Assembly (NCBI GenBank): GCA_900769345.1
Contig: CAAGGJ010000034.1
Location: 1-28,276 of the forward strand
DNA length: 28,276 nucleotides
Direction of reading: 5' to 3'
Source: Bacteroidales bacterium
GTDB taxonomy: Bacteria > Bacteroidota > Bacteroidia > Bacteroidales > Muribaculaceae
Position 1 is the stretch's first letter, and every line of letters begins with the position of its first letter. Of this stretch, positions 15,322 to 23,752 are shown piece after piece. The translations under genes were made by a program, and so were the position numbers. A model generated the notes under the pieces. The model made no database searches and was not told the DNA's origin. It worked only from the letters and a program-made list of their open reading frames with translations.

Positions 15322-15612
15322 TACTTTTCGTTGAGTTTGTGTTTAATAAACTTGTTGTTGGGTTGTTAATTCATTTTCATTCTCACTATTGCGCCCTCAC
15401 TTAGGTCACAAAAAGTAAACAAAGATAATTGATAATCTTCACTTTTCGGCCATTTGTAGACAAAAACATATTAAAAGTTGCACAATTTTAGCACATTTAG
15501 CATAATTAATAGCTCGAACATTCGTTATAACCATATAAAACGAGTGACTCCGACGCACTATTTCGCTCGGCAATACTCGCTTATTCACTTATTGTAATAT
15601 ATTTTGTCAGAA
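15322..15612. other. Divergent spacer between speA and the radical SAM gene
   Basis: A 291-base AT-rich gap. The speA -7 box is the only clear site. For the rightward gene I see no full TAnnTTTG; a stretch AATTTTAGCAC at 15484-15494 also occurs at the TraB promoter (from 8481) and may mark a promoter, but this is weak. Confidence 0.4.
15420..15427 (-). promoter_or_regulatory. -7 box for speA
   Basis: TATCTTTG on the minus strand, 98 nt upstream of the speA ATG. No TTTG is seen at the -33 distance. The leader of about 90 nt contains no recognised riboswitch. Confidence 0.5.
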
Positions 15613-17064
15613 ATGAAAATTACTTTTCTCACACCTCCCGAACTCATAGGTCACCAACCCGCCGAACGCACTGCCGGATGCACTCGTATGGTATATCCTA
15701 TGCCTAATATCTACGAACTCACCGTGGCTGCCGTGCTCGAGGAGGAATGTGTGCACGATATCACTCATCGCGACTTTGTATTCGACGGCAACAGCAGTGA
15801 AAGTGCATTGCGGCAATTCATCGCCGAACGAAATGCCGATATATATTTTATCTGGACTGTCAATCTCTCTATTCAGAGCGACCTTAAGGCTATGAGCATA
15901 ATTCACGAATTATCGCCTCAATCCTATGTGGTTCTATTGGGTCCGGGACCTACATATTTCACCAAGCAATGCCTTGCCAATGAGCATGTGATAATAGTGC
16001 GCGGCGAACCCGAAGCCACAGTGAAAGAACTCGTAGATGCCTTGCACAACGGTCGCGATTGGAGCAATGTGCTCGGCATTTCATATATCCACGGTGGCGA
16101 ATATCACAACAATCCGTTTCGACCACTCATCACCGACCTCGATGTGCTGCCTTTCCCGGCGCGTCACTTCATCGAGGGAAAACAATACCACAATCCCAAA
16201 CTAAAAACAGGTCCCTACACCACGGCTGTCACCTCGCGCAACTGCCCGCACCGATGCATCTACTGCGTGCCCAGTTCTCTCACCTTTGCCCGCGAGATTG
16301 AGTTCCGCAAAGAACATGGCCGCAAACCCAACATCGGTTTTCGCTCTATAGCAAACATCGAACGCGAGATGGAGATGCTACATAGCCAAGGATACAAAGC
16401 TATAGGTTTTATGGACGACAATTTCATCTGGAACGAGGAGCGCACATCGCAAATCTGCGAAATTATGCGCCGTTTCGGATTCGTGTGGGGTTGCCAAGCA
16501 AGAGTAGACGCCATTACCGAGCCTATTGCTAAAATGTTGAGCGAATCGGGGTGTCTGTATGTGGATTTAGGCATAGAGTCATTCAACGACGACATACTGC
16601 GTTTCATCAAGAAAGACATCACTTCGGAGCAAATCTATCAAGCTATAGCTTTGCTCAAAAAATATCATGTGCCCGTGAAACTCAATGTACTAATAGGCAG
16701 CAGTCCACTCGAAACCAAGGACACCATTCGCCACACTCTTCGCGAGGCGAAAAAACTCGATGTCGACCAAGTGATGTTCAACATAGTCTCGCCTTTTCCT
16801 GGTACCGAATTCTACAAGATGTGCGTCGAGAATAATTGGCTCGCCACCCCCGACTACGTCCCCACCGATGTGCAGCGCGAATCGATTCTTCGCTACCCGC
16901 ACCTCTCGGCCGAGGATATGGAGAGAGCCCTCTTTCGCAACAATCTGAGCTATTTCATTCGCCCGTCGTTCATCATAAAGCAACTGCGCAGATTTAAGAG
17001 CTTGTCTGAATTCACCAACGCACTCAAAGCCCTAAAAATCAAACTTTTCGGATATTCTAAATAA
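15613..17064 (+). CDS. Radical SAM protein with B12-binding-like N-terminal domain
   Basis: A 483-residue protein. Residues 1 to about 150 form a Rossmann-like domain of the cobalamin-binding radical SAM class (MKITFLTPPEL, YVVLLGPGPTYF, VIIVRGEPEATVKEL), but no DxHxxG cobalamin-ligand motif is visible. The radical SAM core follows, with the 4Fe-4S ligands C211, C215 and C218 in SRNCPHRCIYC (numbered from this ATG), then GFMDDNFIW and the ARVDAI and DLGIESFNDD strands. Such proteins methylate or rearrange unactivated carbons, often on lipids, sugars or natural products; the substrate is unknown. A TTG nine bases upstream gives three extra residues and is not preferred. A GT2 gene follows after 19 nt, so the pair is probably co-transcribed. 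Confidence 0.88.
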   Translation: MKITFLTPPELIGHQPAERTAGCTRMVYPMPNIYELTVAAVLEEECVHDITHRDFVFDGNSSESALRQFIAERNADIYFIWTVNLSIQSDLKAMSIIHELSPQSYVVLLGPGPTYFTKQCLANEHVIIVRGEPEATVKELVDALHNGRDWSNVLGISYIHGGEYHNNPFRPLITDLDVLPFPARHFIEGKQYHNPKLKTGPYTTAVTSRNCPHRCIYCVPSSLTFAREIEFRKEHGRKPNIGFRSIANIEREMEMLHSQGYKAIGFMDDNFIWNEERTSQICEIMRRFGFVWGCQARVDAITEPIAKMLSESGCLYVDLGIESFNDDILRFIKKDITSEQIYQAIALLKKYHVPVKLNVLIGSSPLETKDTIRHTLREAKKLDVDQVMFNIVSPFPGTEFYKMCVENNWLATPDYVPTDVQRESILRYPHLSAEDMERALFRNNLSYFIRPSFIIKQLRRFKSLSEFTNALKALKIKLFGYSK

Positions 17065-17083
17065 CGTACATAACACTCACGCT

Positions 17084-17836
17084 ATGACTCAGCTCTCGAT
17101 AATCATTCTCACCTGGAATCAGCGCGATTTGCTGCACCGTTGCCTCAATTCGCTTATGCCTGCCATCGAGGGCATCTGCCATGAGGTGATAGTGGTCGAC
17201 AACGGCTCAACCGACGGAACTCTGCAGTTTCTCAAACAATTATTCCCTGAGGTGATAGTCATAGCTAACGCCAAAAATCGTGGCGTAGCAGCCGCTCGCA
17301 ATCAAGGTATTAAAGCCTCTAAAGGACAATACATACTCTTTCTCGACAACGACACCGTGGTCAATGCCGAAGCCATAGCCGGATTGTTGGCCTACCTTGA
17401 GCAAAATCCCCGTGCTGGTATCGTGGCCTGCCGTCTGCTCAACGAAGATCACACTGTGCAAAACAGCTTGAAGCCATACCCGGGGCTGACACAAAAACTG
17501 CGAAATGTGCTTAATCTACCCACAAGCAATCCCCAATTTGCCACCGACGGTCAGGGTGTGATATATCCTACCTATGTGATAGGCGCATGCCAGATGTTCC
17601 CTCGCACTCTTATCGGAAGCATCGGATTACTCGACGAAAACATATTCTACGGCCCTGAAGATGCCGATTTCTGCATCCGTGCCACTCAAGCGGGCTTCAA
17701 AGTGTGCTATCTGCCCCACATCAGCATCAAGCACCTGCATCGCCGCATCACTTCGCACAGTTTACTGTCGACTATGGCGCGCCGCCACGCTCGTGCCTTG
17801 CTCTACTTCTATCGCAAACACCACCGATGGTTCTAA
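17084..17836 (+). CDS. Family 2 glycosyltransferase, rhamnosyltransferase-like
   Basis: A 250-residue GT-A glycosyltransferase. Landmarks are SIIILTWNQRDLLHRCLNSL at the N-terminus, VIVVDNGSTDGT (nucleotide-binding strand), NRGVAAARNQGI, the metal-binding DxD as DND at residues 88-90 in FLDNDTVVN, and GLLDENIFYGPEDADFCIRATQAG, the acceptor-side motif seen in WbbL/RfbF-like rhamnosyltransferases. It has no membrane segment and probably works at the cytosolic face of the inner membrane on a lipid-linked or surface glycan. It starts 19 nt after the radical SAM gene with no promoter between. The sugar and acceptor are unknown. No wzx/wzy or other polysaccharide genes are nearby, which is unusual for this type. 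Confidence 0.9.
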   Translation: MTQLSIIILTWNQRDLLHRCLNSLMPAIEGICHEVIVVDNGSTDGTLQFLKQLFPEVIVIANAKNRGVAAARNQGIKASKGQYILFLDNDTVVNAEAIAGLLAYLEQNPRAGIVACRLLNEDHTVQNSLKPYPGLTQKLRNVLNLPTSNPQFATDGQGVIYPTYVIGACQMFPRTLIGSIGLLDENIFYGPEDADFCIRATQAGFKVCYLPHISIKHLHRRITSHSLLSTMARRHARALLYFYRKHHRWF

Positions 17837-17913
17837 TCCCTTATCTCCACCCATTCACCACATTATTAGAAAAAATATTACCATAAGAGTGCAATAGTAT
17901 AAAGGAAAATAAC

Positions 17914-17921
17914 TATCTTTG
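17914..17921 (+). promoter_or_regulatory. -7 box for fructose-bisphosphate aldolase gene
   Basis: TATCTTTG followed by CA is a full match. It implies a leader of about 90 nt that contains short dyads (CCTC-cata-GAGG near 17950, then ATTGA-a-TCAAT followed by T5). These could form a leader structure, but no known class was recognised. Confidence 0.6.
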
Positions 17922-18020
17922 CAGTGAAAAATTCAAGGAAATTGTGCCCCTCCATAGAGGCATCGATTGAATCAATTTTTAAGCGAGAAAGATTTTACTC
18001 ACTTTTTATATATTTAACAA

Positions 18021-19019
18021 ATGGTAAATTATAAAGATCTTGGTCTTGTAAACACTCGCGATATGTTTGCAAAGGCTATCGAAGGCGGATATGCTATTCC
18101 TGCTTTCAACTTCAACAACATGGAGCAACTTCAAGCTATCATCAAAGCTGCTTCTGAAACTAAGTCTCCAGTTATCCTTCAAGTATCGAAGGGCGCTCGC
18201 AACTATGCTAACGCTACTCTTCTTCGCTACATGGCTCAAGGCGCTGTAGAATATGCTAAGGAACTTGGTTGGGCTAAGCCTCAAATCGTTCTTCACCTCG
18301 ACCACGGCGACAGCTTCGAACTCTGCAAGGACTGCGTTGACTGCGGTTTCTCTTCAGTTATGATCGATGGTTCTCACCTTCCTTACGAAGAAAACATCGC
18401 TCTTACAAAGAAGGTTGTTGAATATGCTCACCAATACGATGTTACTGTAGAAGGTGAACTTGGTGTATTGGCTGGCGTTGAAGACGAAGTATCAAGCGAC
18501 CACCACACCTACACTAACCCTGAAGAAGTAGTTGACTTCGCTACTCGCACTGGCTGCGACAGCTTGGCTATCTCTATCGGTACTTCTCACGGTGCTTACA
18601 AGTTCACTCCAGAACAATGCACTGTTGACGAAAACGGCAAGCTCGTGCCTCCTCCATTGGCTTTCGACGTTTTGAAGGCTGTTGAAAAGGAACTTCCTGG
18701 ATTCCCTATCGTGCTTCACGGTTCTTCTTCTGTTCCTCAGGACGAAGTTGAAACCATCAACAAGTTCGGTGGTGCTTTGAAGGCTGCTATCGGTATCCCT
18801 GAAGAATGGCTTCGCGAAGCTGCTAAGAGCGCTGTTTGCAAAATCAACATCGACTCTGACAGCCGTTTGGCTATGACTGCTGCTGTTCGCAAGGTATTCG
18901 CTGAAAAGCCAGCTGAATTCGACCCTCGCAAATACTTGGGCCCGGCTCGCGACAACATGGAAAAACTTTACAAGCACAAAATTATCAACGTTCTTGGCAG
19001 CGACGGTAAGGCTGAATAA
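18021..19019 (+). CDS. fba: Class II fructose-1,6-bisphosphate aldolase
   Basis: A 332-residue zinc-dependent aldolase of glycolysis and gluconeogenesis, interconverting fructose-1,6-bisphosphate with dihydroxyacetone phosphate and glyceraldehyde-3-phosphate. Metal ligands and active-site residues are seen in VLHLDHGDSFE, VEGELGVLAGVED, SIGTSHGAYKF and IVLHGSSSVP; the final part NIDSDSRLAMTAAVRK carries the NxDTD-like phosphate-binding motif as NIDSD. Length fits the Bacteroidota class II type. Codon use is visibly restricted (many GCT, CTT, GAA, AAG), unlike the neighbouring radical SAM and GT genes, as expected for a highly expressed gene. It has its own -7 box, a leader of about 90 nt, and a strong terminator 25 nt after its stop. 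Confidence 0.96.
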   Translation: MVNYKDLGLVNTRDMFAKAIEGGYAIPAFNFNNMEQLQAIIKAASETKSPVILQVSKGARNYANATLLRYMAQGAVEYAKELGWAKPQIVLHLDHGDSFELCKDCVDCGFSSVMIDGSHLPYEENIALTKKVVEYAHQYDVTVEGELGVLAGVEDEVSSDHHTYTNPEEVVDFATRTGCDSLAISIGTSHGAYKFTPEQCTVDENGKLVPPPLAFDVLKAVEKELPGFPIVLHGSSSVPQDEVETINKFGGALKAAIGIPEEWLREAAKSAVCKINIDSDSRLAMTAAVRKVFAEKPAEFDPRKYLGPARDNMEKLYKHKIINVLGSDGKAE

Positions 19020-19044
19020 TTTTTCCACGCTATAACCTATTTTG

Positions 19045-19072
19045 GGGCTGTATCTCATCTGCGATACAGCCC
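19045..19072 (+). terminator. Terminator of fba
   Basis: GGGCTGTATC (19045-19054) pairs with GATACAGCCC (19063-19072) around an 8-nt loop and is followed by TATTTTATT. It lies 25 nt after the stop codon. Confidence 0.85.
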
Positions 19073-19161
19073 TATTTTATTCCATTTCTCCCTCACAGCA
19101 CATTTTTTGTCCTTTTTTTAACTTTATACCACCCTATTTTTTGCGATATATCCACCGAAAC

Positions 19162-19192
19162 TTGTCTATTTCCAAAATTTTTCATATCTTTG
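19162..19192 (+). promoter_or_regulatory. Promoter for tRNA-Pro
   Basis: TTG (19162-19164), a 20-nt spacer, then TATCTTTG (19185-19192), followed by CA. A start about 7 nt further on leaves about 23 nt before the mature tRNA. Confidence 0.75.
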
Positions 19193-19222
19193 CATCGGTT
19201 TTCGGAAGAAGCCATAACTTTT

Positions 19223-19298
19223 CGGGATGTAGCTCAGTCCGGTTTAGAGTACTCGTCTGGGGGGCGAGTGGTCGCAAGTTCGAATCTTGTCATCCCGA
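19223..19298 (+). tRNA. tRNA-Pro(GGG)
   Basis: A complete cloverleaf of 76 nt. The acceptor arms CGGGATG (19223-19229) and CATCCCG (19291-19297) pair fully, with A as discriminator. The D arm is GCTC...GAGT, the anticodon stem CTCGT/GCGAG has one wobble and closes the loop CTGGGGG, which places GGG at positions 34-36 (proline), and the T arm contains GTTCGAATC. No CCA is encoded, as usual in Bacteroidota. It is followed at once by an intrinsic terminator. Confidence 0.93.
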
Positions 19299-19303
19299 CA
19301 TCA

Positions 19304-19333
19304 AAAAAGTCAATAGTTTGCTATTGACTTTTT
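19304..19333 (+). terminator. tRNA-Pro terminator
   Basis: AAAAAGTCAATAG (19304-19316) pairs perfectly with CTATTGACTTTTT (19321-19333) around a TTTG loop, ending in a T-run followed by CGTTTTTT. It starts five bases after the tRNA. Confidence 0.9.
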
Positions 19334-19340
19334 CGTTTTT

Positions 19341-19472
19341 TATGACATTTCCAACTCCATCGATGGAATTACGGACACAATTCCGTGTCAGCGGATTTTT
19401 GGGGTCAGCGTATTGTCTCGGTAGGGGGCGGCAATATCAAGAGTATAGCGTTGGCGGTCTGAACATAAATTC
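19341..19472. other. Unassigned spacer between tRNA terminator and permease gene end
   Basis: About 130 bases, more GC-rich than other spacers here. It contains a perfect 12-bp palindrome TCCATCGATGGA (19356-19367) and a small stem GACAC-aattcc-GTGTC just after it. A plus-strand frame crosses it but matches no family I recognise. A remnant of an inserted element next to the tRNA is possible but not shown. Confidence 0.35.
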
Positions 19473-20732
19473 TCAACCTATGTACTCATATCCGAGTTGC
19501 TCTATCCTGGCTATTATCACCTCAGGAGCCACATCGCCTTCCACATATGCCACGCCCGACTTCAAGTCCACTTTCACACTCTTTACTCCCTCTATTGCTG
19601 CGAGGTTTTTCTCCACATTGGCCTGGCAATGCGCACACATCATGCCTTTAATTTTATATTCCTTTGTCATAATTGTAGTATTGTTTTTAATTCTCTTTCT
19701 TCGAATTATCATCTCCACTTGTGTAAGCACTAATAGCGCCACAAGCACTACACTACTCACCACATTGAGCCACGAAGTGCAGTGCGAACAATGCGCCATC
19801 CCGCTCGCCAAACTCGGCACAAACCATGAGGCGGGAAGCACATAATCTACCAACAACCCAAATGCCATGGCTCCACCTATTATCGATGCCAAATATGCCA
19901 CCGTCGAGCGCTTGCCAAACGACCGGTTTATCACAAGCACCGAGGCAAAATTGGCTGCCGGTCCTGCCATCAGCAGCACCAATGCCGCTCCGGGTGTAAG
20001 TCCCTTCAGCATAAGCGACAAAGCTATTGGTATCGACCCCGTGGCACACACATACATCGGAATCGACAATGCTAGCACCACTATCATATTCAATAGGGGA
20101 TATTGCGCAAACGCCGCGAAAAAGTCATCGGGGATACACACGGTTATCAGTGTTGCCACCACTAGACCTATCACCAGCCATCGGCCTATACTCTTCATCA
20201 TATCTATGAATCCGTAATGCAATGCCTCTGACACCTTTCCACCTAATGTGGTGGCTTTCTGCACCGACCGGCATTCGCAATCATCGCCATCGCAGTGGCT
20301 ATCACAATTCTCGCCATGGTTCACATCTTCGCTTTGTTCCACTCTCACCACAAGCATACCACCTAATAGCGCCGTTACCAATGCCGCCACCGGCCTTATT
20401 ACTGCAAATGCCAATCCCAGCAGCGAATAGGTGGCTGCTATGCTATCAACGCCGGTCTGCGGCGTGGCTATCAAAAACGATGTCGACGAGGCTCGCGATG
20501 CCCCGGTATTGCGCAGCGACACTGCCGTGGGAAGCACTCCACACGAACATAGCGGCAACGGTATGCCAAACATCGCAGCCTTTACCACCGATCGCCAGTC
20601 ACTGCCCGCCAAATGCTTGGCATAGAGGCTCTGAGGCACAAAACTGTGCAATATGCCCGCCGCCAAAAAGCCCAATAACAGATATGGAGACATCTCATTG
20701 AGCAACATTATAAATGTATCGAATAGTGTCAT
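19473..20732 (-). CDS. SO_0444-type Cu/Zn efflux permease fused to an HMA metal-binding domain
   Basis: A 419-residue protein. Residues 1 to about 345 are a permease with eight to ten membrane segments, carrying the conserved PLCSCGVLP motif (C62, C64), GASRASSTSFLIATPQTGVDS, and a cytosolic loop at 135-156 rich in His, Cys and Asp (HGENCDSHCDGDDCEC). This matches the SO_0444 family of Cu/Zn efflux transporters. Residues from M355 form a heavy-metal-associated domain with GMMCAHC (C366, C369), the copper-chaperone fold. It likely exports copper or zinc from the cytosol. It starts 24 nt after the antiporter gene on the same strand, so the two are probably co-transcribed. The HMA part begins with a Met preceded by an A-rich stretch, as if once a separate gene. 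Confidence 0.88.
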   Translation of the reverse strand: MTLFDTFIMLLNEMSPYLLLGFLAAGILHSFVPQSLYAKHLAGSDWRSVVKAAMFGIPLPLCSCGVLPTAVSLRNTGASRASSTSFLIATPQTGVDSIAATYSLLGLAFAVIRPVAALVTALLGGMLVVRVEQSEDVNHGENCDSHCDGDDCECRSVQKATTLGGKVSEALHYGFIDMMKSIGRWLVIGLVVATLITVCIPDDFFAAFAQYPLLNMIVVLALSIPMYVCATGSIPIALSLMLKGLTPGAALVLLMAGPAANFASVLVINRSFGKRSTVAYLASIIGGAMAFGLLVDYVLPASWFVPSLASGMAHCSHCTSWLNVVSSVVLVALLVLTQVEMIIRRKRIKNNTTIMTKEYKIKGMMCAHCQANVEKNLAAIEGVKSVKVDLKSGVAYVEGDVAPEVIIARIEQLGYEYIG

Positions 20733-20756
20733 AACGGTCCACCATTAATGCTATTA

Positions 20757-23060
20757 TTATTTCAACGTCAGCAGGCGCTTCTCATTGCCCACTATCCATA
20801 TCACATCGTGTGCAGCAAAAATTTCGGCTCCAGTGGGCTTGATGTAATCCTGCCCGCGCTGTATTGCCACAAGTAGCGAAGCATACCTGTTGCGCAGGCC
20901 TGCCTCTGCCACCGTCTTGCCCAATATGGGCGATGTCTCACTCAGCTCGAAATGCACAAACTCCATATCATGCTTATCGAACTGCGCCACAGTGGCTTCT
21001 CCTTTCAGCTCCACTATCGGAAGCAACACCTGTATCTGCTCATCGGTACCTATCACTGCCATGTGGTCGCCGGGAAATATACGCATCTCTCCATTGGGCA
21101 CAGGATAATAGTTGGCACCTCGGGTTATGCTCGCTATATTCACTCCGTACACCTTGCGCAGATTGGAATTTTTAAGCTTTTCACCCACAAAGGGGCAATC
21201 ATACCCCACTGTCATATATGCCATATGCAAGTCTGACACCAGATTGTTATCCTTACCGCTTCGATGCAACTCTCGCTCATTGAGATTTTTGAGAAAATGC
21301 TGTTCCATCAACCTCAATCTACGACGCAGTCGGCGAGAAAAACTAAATATGGTCATACCTAATATTACTATCGACACAAGCGTCACTCCCGTACGACCGA
21401 ATATGCTATGCAAATACACCAGCAATATCACACTCGCCATCACTATGCGCACTATCGCCATCACCACCAGCGGAACATCGTTGCGTCGACCGCTTATCTC
21501 ATTGAGCTTTTCATACTCACTCCTGCTTGTGCTTGGCGACGCCATCGCAAACAGAAATGGTGCCATCACTATAACCGTACCTATCGCCGACACTATGCGC
21601 CCCGTGCTTGCTCCCAACCATTCGAGAACCACCGGCTCAACATAGCGCCTCGACACGAGCATAATGGCTATCAGCAGCGACACATAGAGCACTATGCGCC
21701 ACAACGAGCGCTCTGCTATGGCACGCCATATTACCGCACTCTCACTCTCCGACTGCTTGCGACTATACCGCTCAAGCAGAAAATTCAGCCTTGCTGGCAG
21801 GTGACGAACCACAAAGTCGTAACACGGATCGGCGGCCTTGATGAAATATGGTGTAAAAAATGTGGTAATCACCGACACTGCCACCACCATCGGATATATC
21901 ACTGCATCGAGCACGCCCAACGACATACCCAACGATGCTATAATAAACGCAAATTCGCCTATCTGCGTTAGGCTGAAACCCGACTGTATGGCTATCTTCA
22001 ACGGCTGTCCGGTAATAAGCATTCCCGCCGTGCCGAATATTATCATACCCACTATCACCACCATAGCAAGAAATGCCACCGTGCCCCAATGTTGCATGAT
22101 TATTTCGGGATTTACCATCATTCCTACCGAGATGAAAAACACAGCTCCAAACAGGTCTTTCACGGGCTTCATCACATGTTCTATGCGCTCGGCTTGCACC
22201 GTACCTGCCAATATCGAACCCATTACAAAAGCACCAAGAGCCATCGAAAAACCGCTCTTGGCTGAAAACACTGCCATAGCCAAGCACATACCCATCGATA
22301 TCACAAGCAGCATCTCCTCCGTGATGGCTCGCGACACTCGCTTGAAAAACGTGGGCAACACCCACACTCCCACTGTGAACCATATCACCAGAAAGAACCC
22401 AAGCCGTAGCATACTCATCAGCATCTCACTGCTCTCCACACTCTTGTTGATGGCTACCGACGACAGCAACACCATCATCACCACTGCAAACAAGTCCTCA
22501 CATATCAGCACTGCCAGTACCAGCGACGCAAACCGCTTATGCTTCACTCCGAGGTCGCTGAACGCCTTTATGATTATCGTCGTCGACGACATCGACAACA
22601 TTCCGCCTAAAAACAAACTATCTATATTGGCAAAGCCCAGCACTTTGCCTGTCACAAAGCCCAGCGTCATCATACCCATAACTATCACGAGCGCCGTAAC
22701 CACTGCCGAACCGCCCACATTCATCAGTTTCTTAAAACTGAATTCCAGCCCGAGCGTAAACAGAAGAATCACTATTCCTATCTGAGCCCAAAACTCTATA
22801 TTTGCCTCCGATGTCACCGAGGGCAGCAACCACATGTGCGGACTCGCCAAAAATCCCGCCACTATGTAGCCAAGCACTATAGGTTGACGCAATCGCTTGA
22901 ATATCAATGTAGAGATGGCTCCAAGCACCAATATGAGAGCCAAGTCGGATATCAGACTCTCCACCGTCAACTCGTTTATGGCCGCCATCACATCGGCTTC
23001 GCCTTCCGTTGCCCCACCCGATGCTGCCAATAACATAATATTTAGTATGTTTGCTGTCAT
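20757..23060 (-). CDS. CPA2-family cation:proton antiporter with C-terminal RCK_C domains
   Basis: A 767-residue membrane protein. After a short, possibly non-conserved N-terminus, residues about 35-420 form the Kef/GerN-type exchanger core (LRQPIVLGYIVAGFLASPH, IGIVILLFTLGLEFSF, LGGMLSMSSTTIIIKAF, GAFVMGSILAGT, DLFGAVFFISVGMMV, LTQIGEFAFIIASLGMS). A second group of membrane segments (about 455-580) follows, then two RCK_C/TrkA-C modules near 610-685 (GVNIASITRG, IFPGDHMAVIGTDEQ) and 695-767 (ILGKTVAEAG, AHDVIWIVGNEKRL). It probably exchanges K+ or Na+ for H+, gated by ligands on the RCK_C domains. No Rossmann TrkA-N domain is seen. The Cu/Zn permease gene follows after 24 nt. Confidence 0.9.
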   Translation of the reverse strand: MTANILNIMLLAASGGATEGEADVMAAINELTVESLISDLALILVLGAISTLIFKRLRQPIVLGYIVAGFLASPHMWLLPSVTSEANIEFWAQIGIVILLFTLGLEFSFKKLMNVGGSAVVTALVIVMGMMTLGFVTGKVLGFANIDSLFLGGMLSMSSTTIIIKAFSDLGVKHKRFASLVLAVLICEDLFAVVMMVLLSSVAINKSVESSEMLMSMLRLGFFLVIWFTVGVWVLPTFFKRVSRAITEEMLLVISMGMCLAMAVFSAKSGFSMALGAFVMGSILAGTVQAERIEHVMKPVKDLFGAVFFISVGMMVNPEIIMQHWGTVAFLAMVVIVGMIIFGTAGMLITGQPLKIAIQSGFSLTQIGEFAFIIASLGMSLGVLDAVIYPMVVAVSVITTFFTPYFIKAADPCYDFVVRHLPARLNFLLERYSRKQSESESAVIWRAIAERSLWRIVLYVSLLIAIMLVSRRYVEPVVLEWLGASTGRIVSAIGTVIVMAPFLFAMASPSTSRSEYEKLNEISGRRNDVPLVVMAIVRIVMASVILLVYLHSIFGRTGVTLVSIVILGMTIFSFSRRLRRRLRLMEQHFLKNLNERELHRSGKDNNLVSDLHMAYMTVGYDCPFVGEKLKNSNLRKVYGVNIASITRGANYYPVPNGEMRIFPGDHMAVIGTDEQIQVLLPIVELKGEATVAQFDKHDMEFVHFELSETSPILGKTVAEAGLRNRYASLLVAIQRGQDYIKPTGAEIFAAHDVIWIVGNEKRLLTLK

Positions 23061-23147
23061 CTTATATTTCTTCTCCTTTTCGAGGCTCTTCTCCCTAATG
23101 TTTTGCCTCTCTGGTTACTTAATTACTTTCTCGTTTTCTTATCTCTG

Positions 23148-23155
23148 CAAATATA
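23148..23155 (-). promoter_or_regulatory. -7 box for antiporter-permease operon
   Basis: TATATTTG followed by CA on the minus strand, about 88 nt upstream of the antiporter ATG. No TTTG at -33. The leader is C/T-rich on the plus strand with no recognised structure. Confidence 0.5.
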
Positions 23156-23210
23156 GCAATTTATATCTACTAATTTCATCATTTTATTCCTTCATAACCT
23201 TTTTTAATTC

Positions 23211-23241
23211 TTGCCTATGCCATTTTTTTAGAGTATTTTTG
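23211..23241 (+). promoter_or_regulatory. Promoter for queF-queE
   Basis: TTG (23211-23213), a 20-nt spacer, then TATTTTTG (23234-23241). The start point would lie about 10 nt before the queF ATG, so the leader is very short and leaves no room for a preQ1 riboswitch. Confidence 0.65.
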
Positions 23242-23258
23242 TACAAAATTAATAAATT

Positions 23259-23729
23259 ATGGCAAGAACCGACCAAGAACTTCAAGGCGTTACACTTTTG
23301 GGCAATCAAGGCACCGTTTATGCCGACAACTACGCTCCTCAAGTGCTCGAAACTTTCCCTAATAAGCACCCTGAGAACGAATATCTCGTCACTTTCAATT
23401 GCCCTGAGTTTACCACTCTTTGTCCTAAAACCGGACAACCTGATTTCGGAAAAATTATCATCAACTACATCCCTCGCGAACGCATGGTGGAAAGCAAGAG
23501 TCTGAAACTATATCTTTTCAGTTTCCGCAATCACGGCGATTTCCACGAGGACTGCGTAAACATTATCATGAAGGATTTGGTAAAACTGATGGACCCAAAA
23601 TATCTCGAAGTGGTGGGCGTGTTTATGCCTCGCGGTGGCATTTCCATCTATCCGTTTGCCAATTACGGCGACCCCGACCATCAAGATATGGTCCGTCAAC
23701 GACTTCTCGCTATGTTTCGTAATCAATAA
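23259..23729 (+). CDS. queF: NADPH-dependent 7-cyano-7-deazaguanine reductase
   Basis: A 156-residue unimodular (short) QueF, which reduces preQ0 to preQ1 with NADPH in queuosine synthesis. The catalytic Cys is C55 in FTTLCPKTGQPDFG, with D62 as general acid; the QueF motif ESKSLKLYLFSFRNHGDFHED (two halves: ESKSLK at 78-83 and FHED at 95-98) holds the substrate-binding Glu and His. The fold is the T-fold. It starts at an ATG after a full Bacteroidetes promoter. queE follows after 23 nt. queC, queD and tgt are not in the window. Confidence 0.95.
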   Translation: MARTDQELQGVTLLGNQGTVYADNYAPQVLETFPNKHPENEYLVTFNCPEFTTLCPKTGQPDFGKIIINYIPRERMVESKSLKLYLFSFRNHGDFHEDCVNIIMKDLVKLMDPKYLEVVGVFMPRGGISIYPFANYGDPDHQDMVRQRLLAMFRNQ

Positions 23730-23752
23730 TTTGTAGCCCCCCCTACAAGACT

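Noticed and set aside
17922..18020. Known riboswitch or attenuator in the aldolase leader
   Set aside because: The dyads are very short and match no class I recognise; they are noted only as possible structure.
19223..19298. Attachment site of an integrated element in tRNA-Pro
   Set aside because: No second copy of the tRNA 3' end was found in the window and there is no integrase gene.
23242..23258. preQ1 riboswitch before queF
   Set aside because: The predicted leader is only about 10 nt, and no riboswitch-like stem lies before the promoter.
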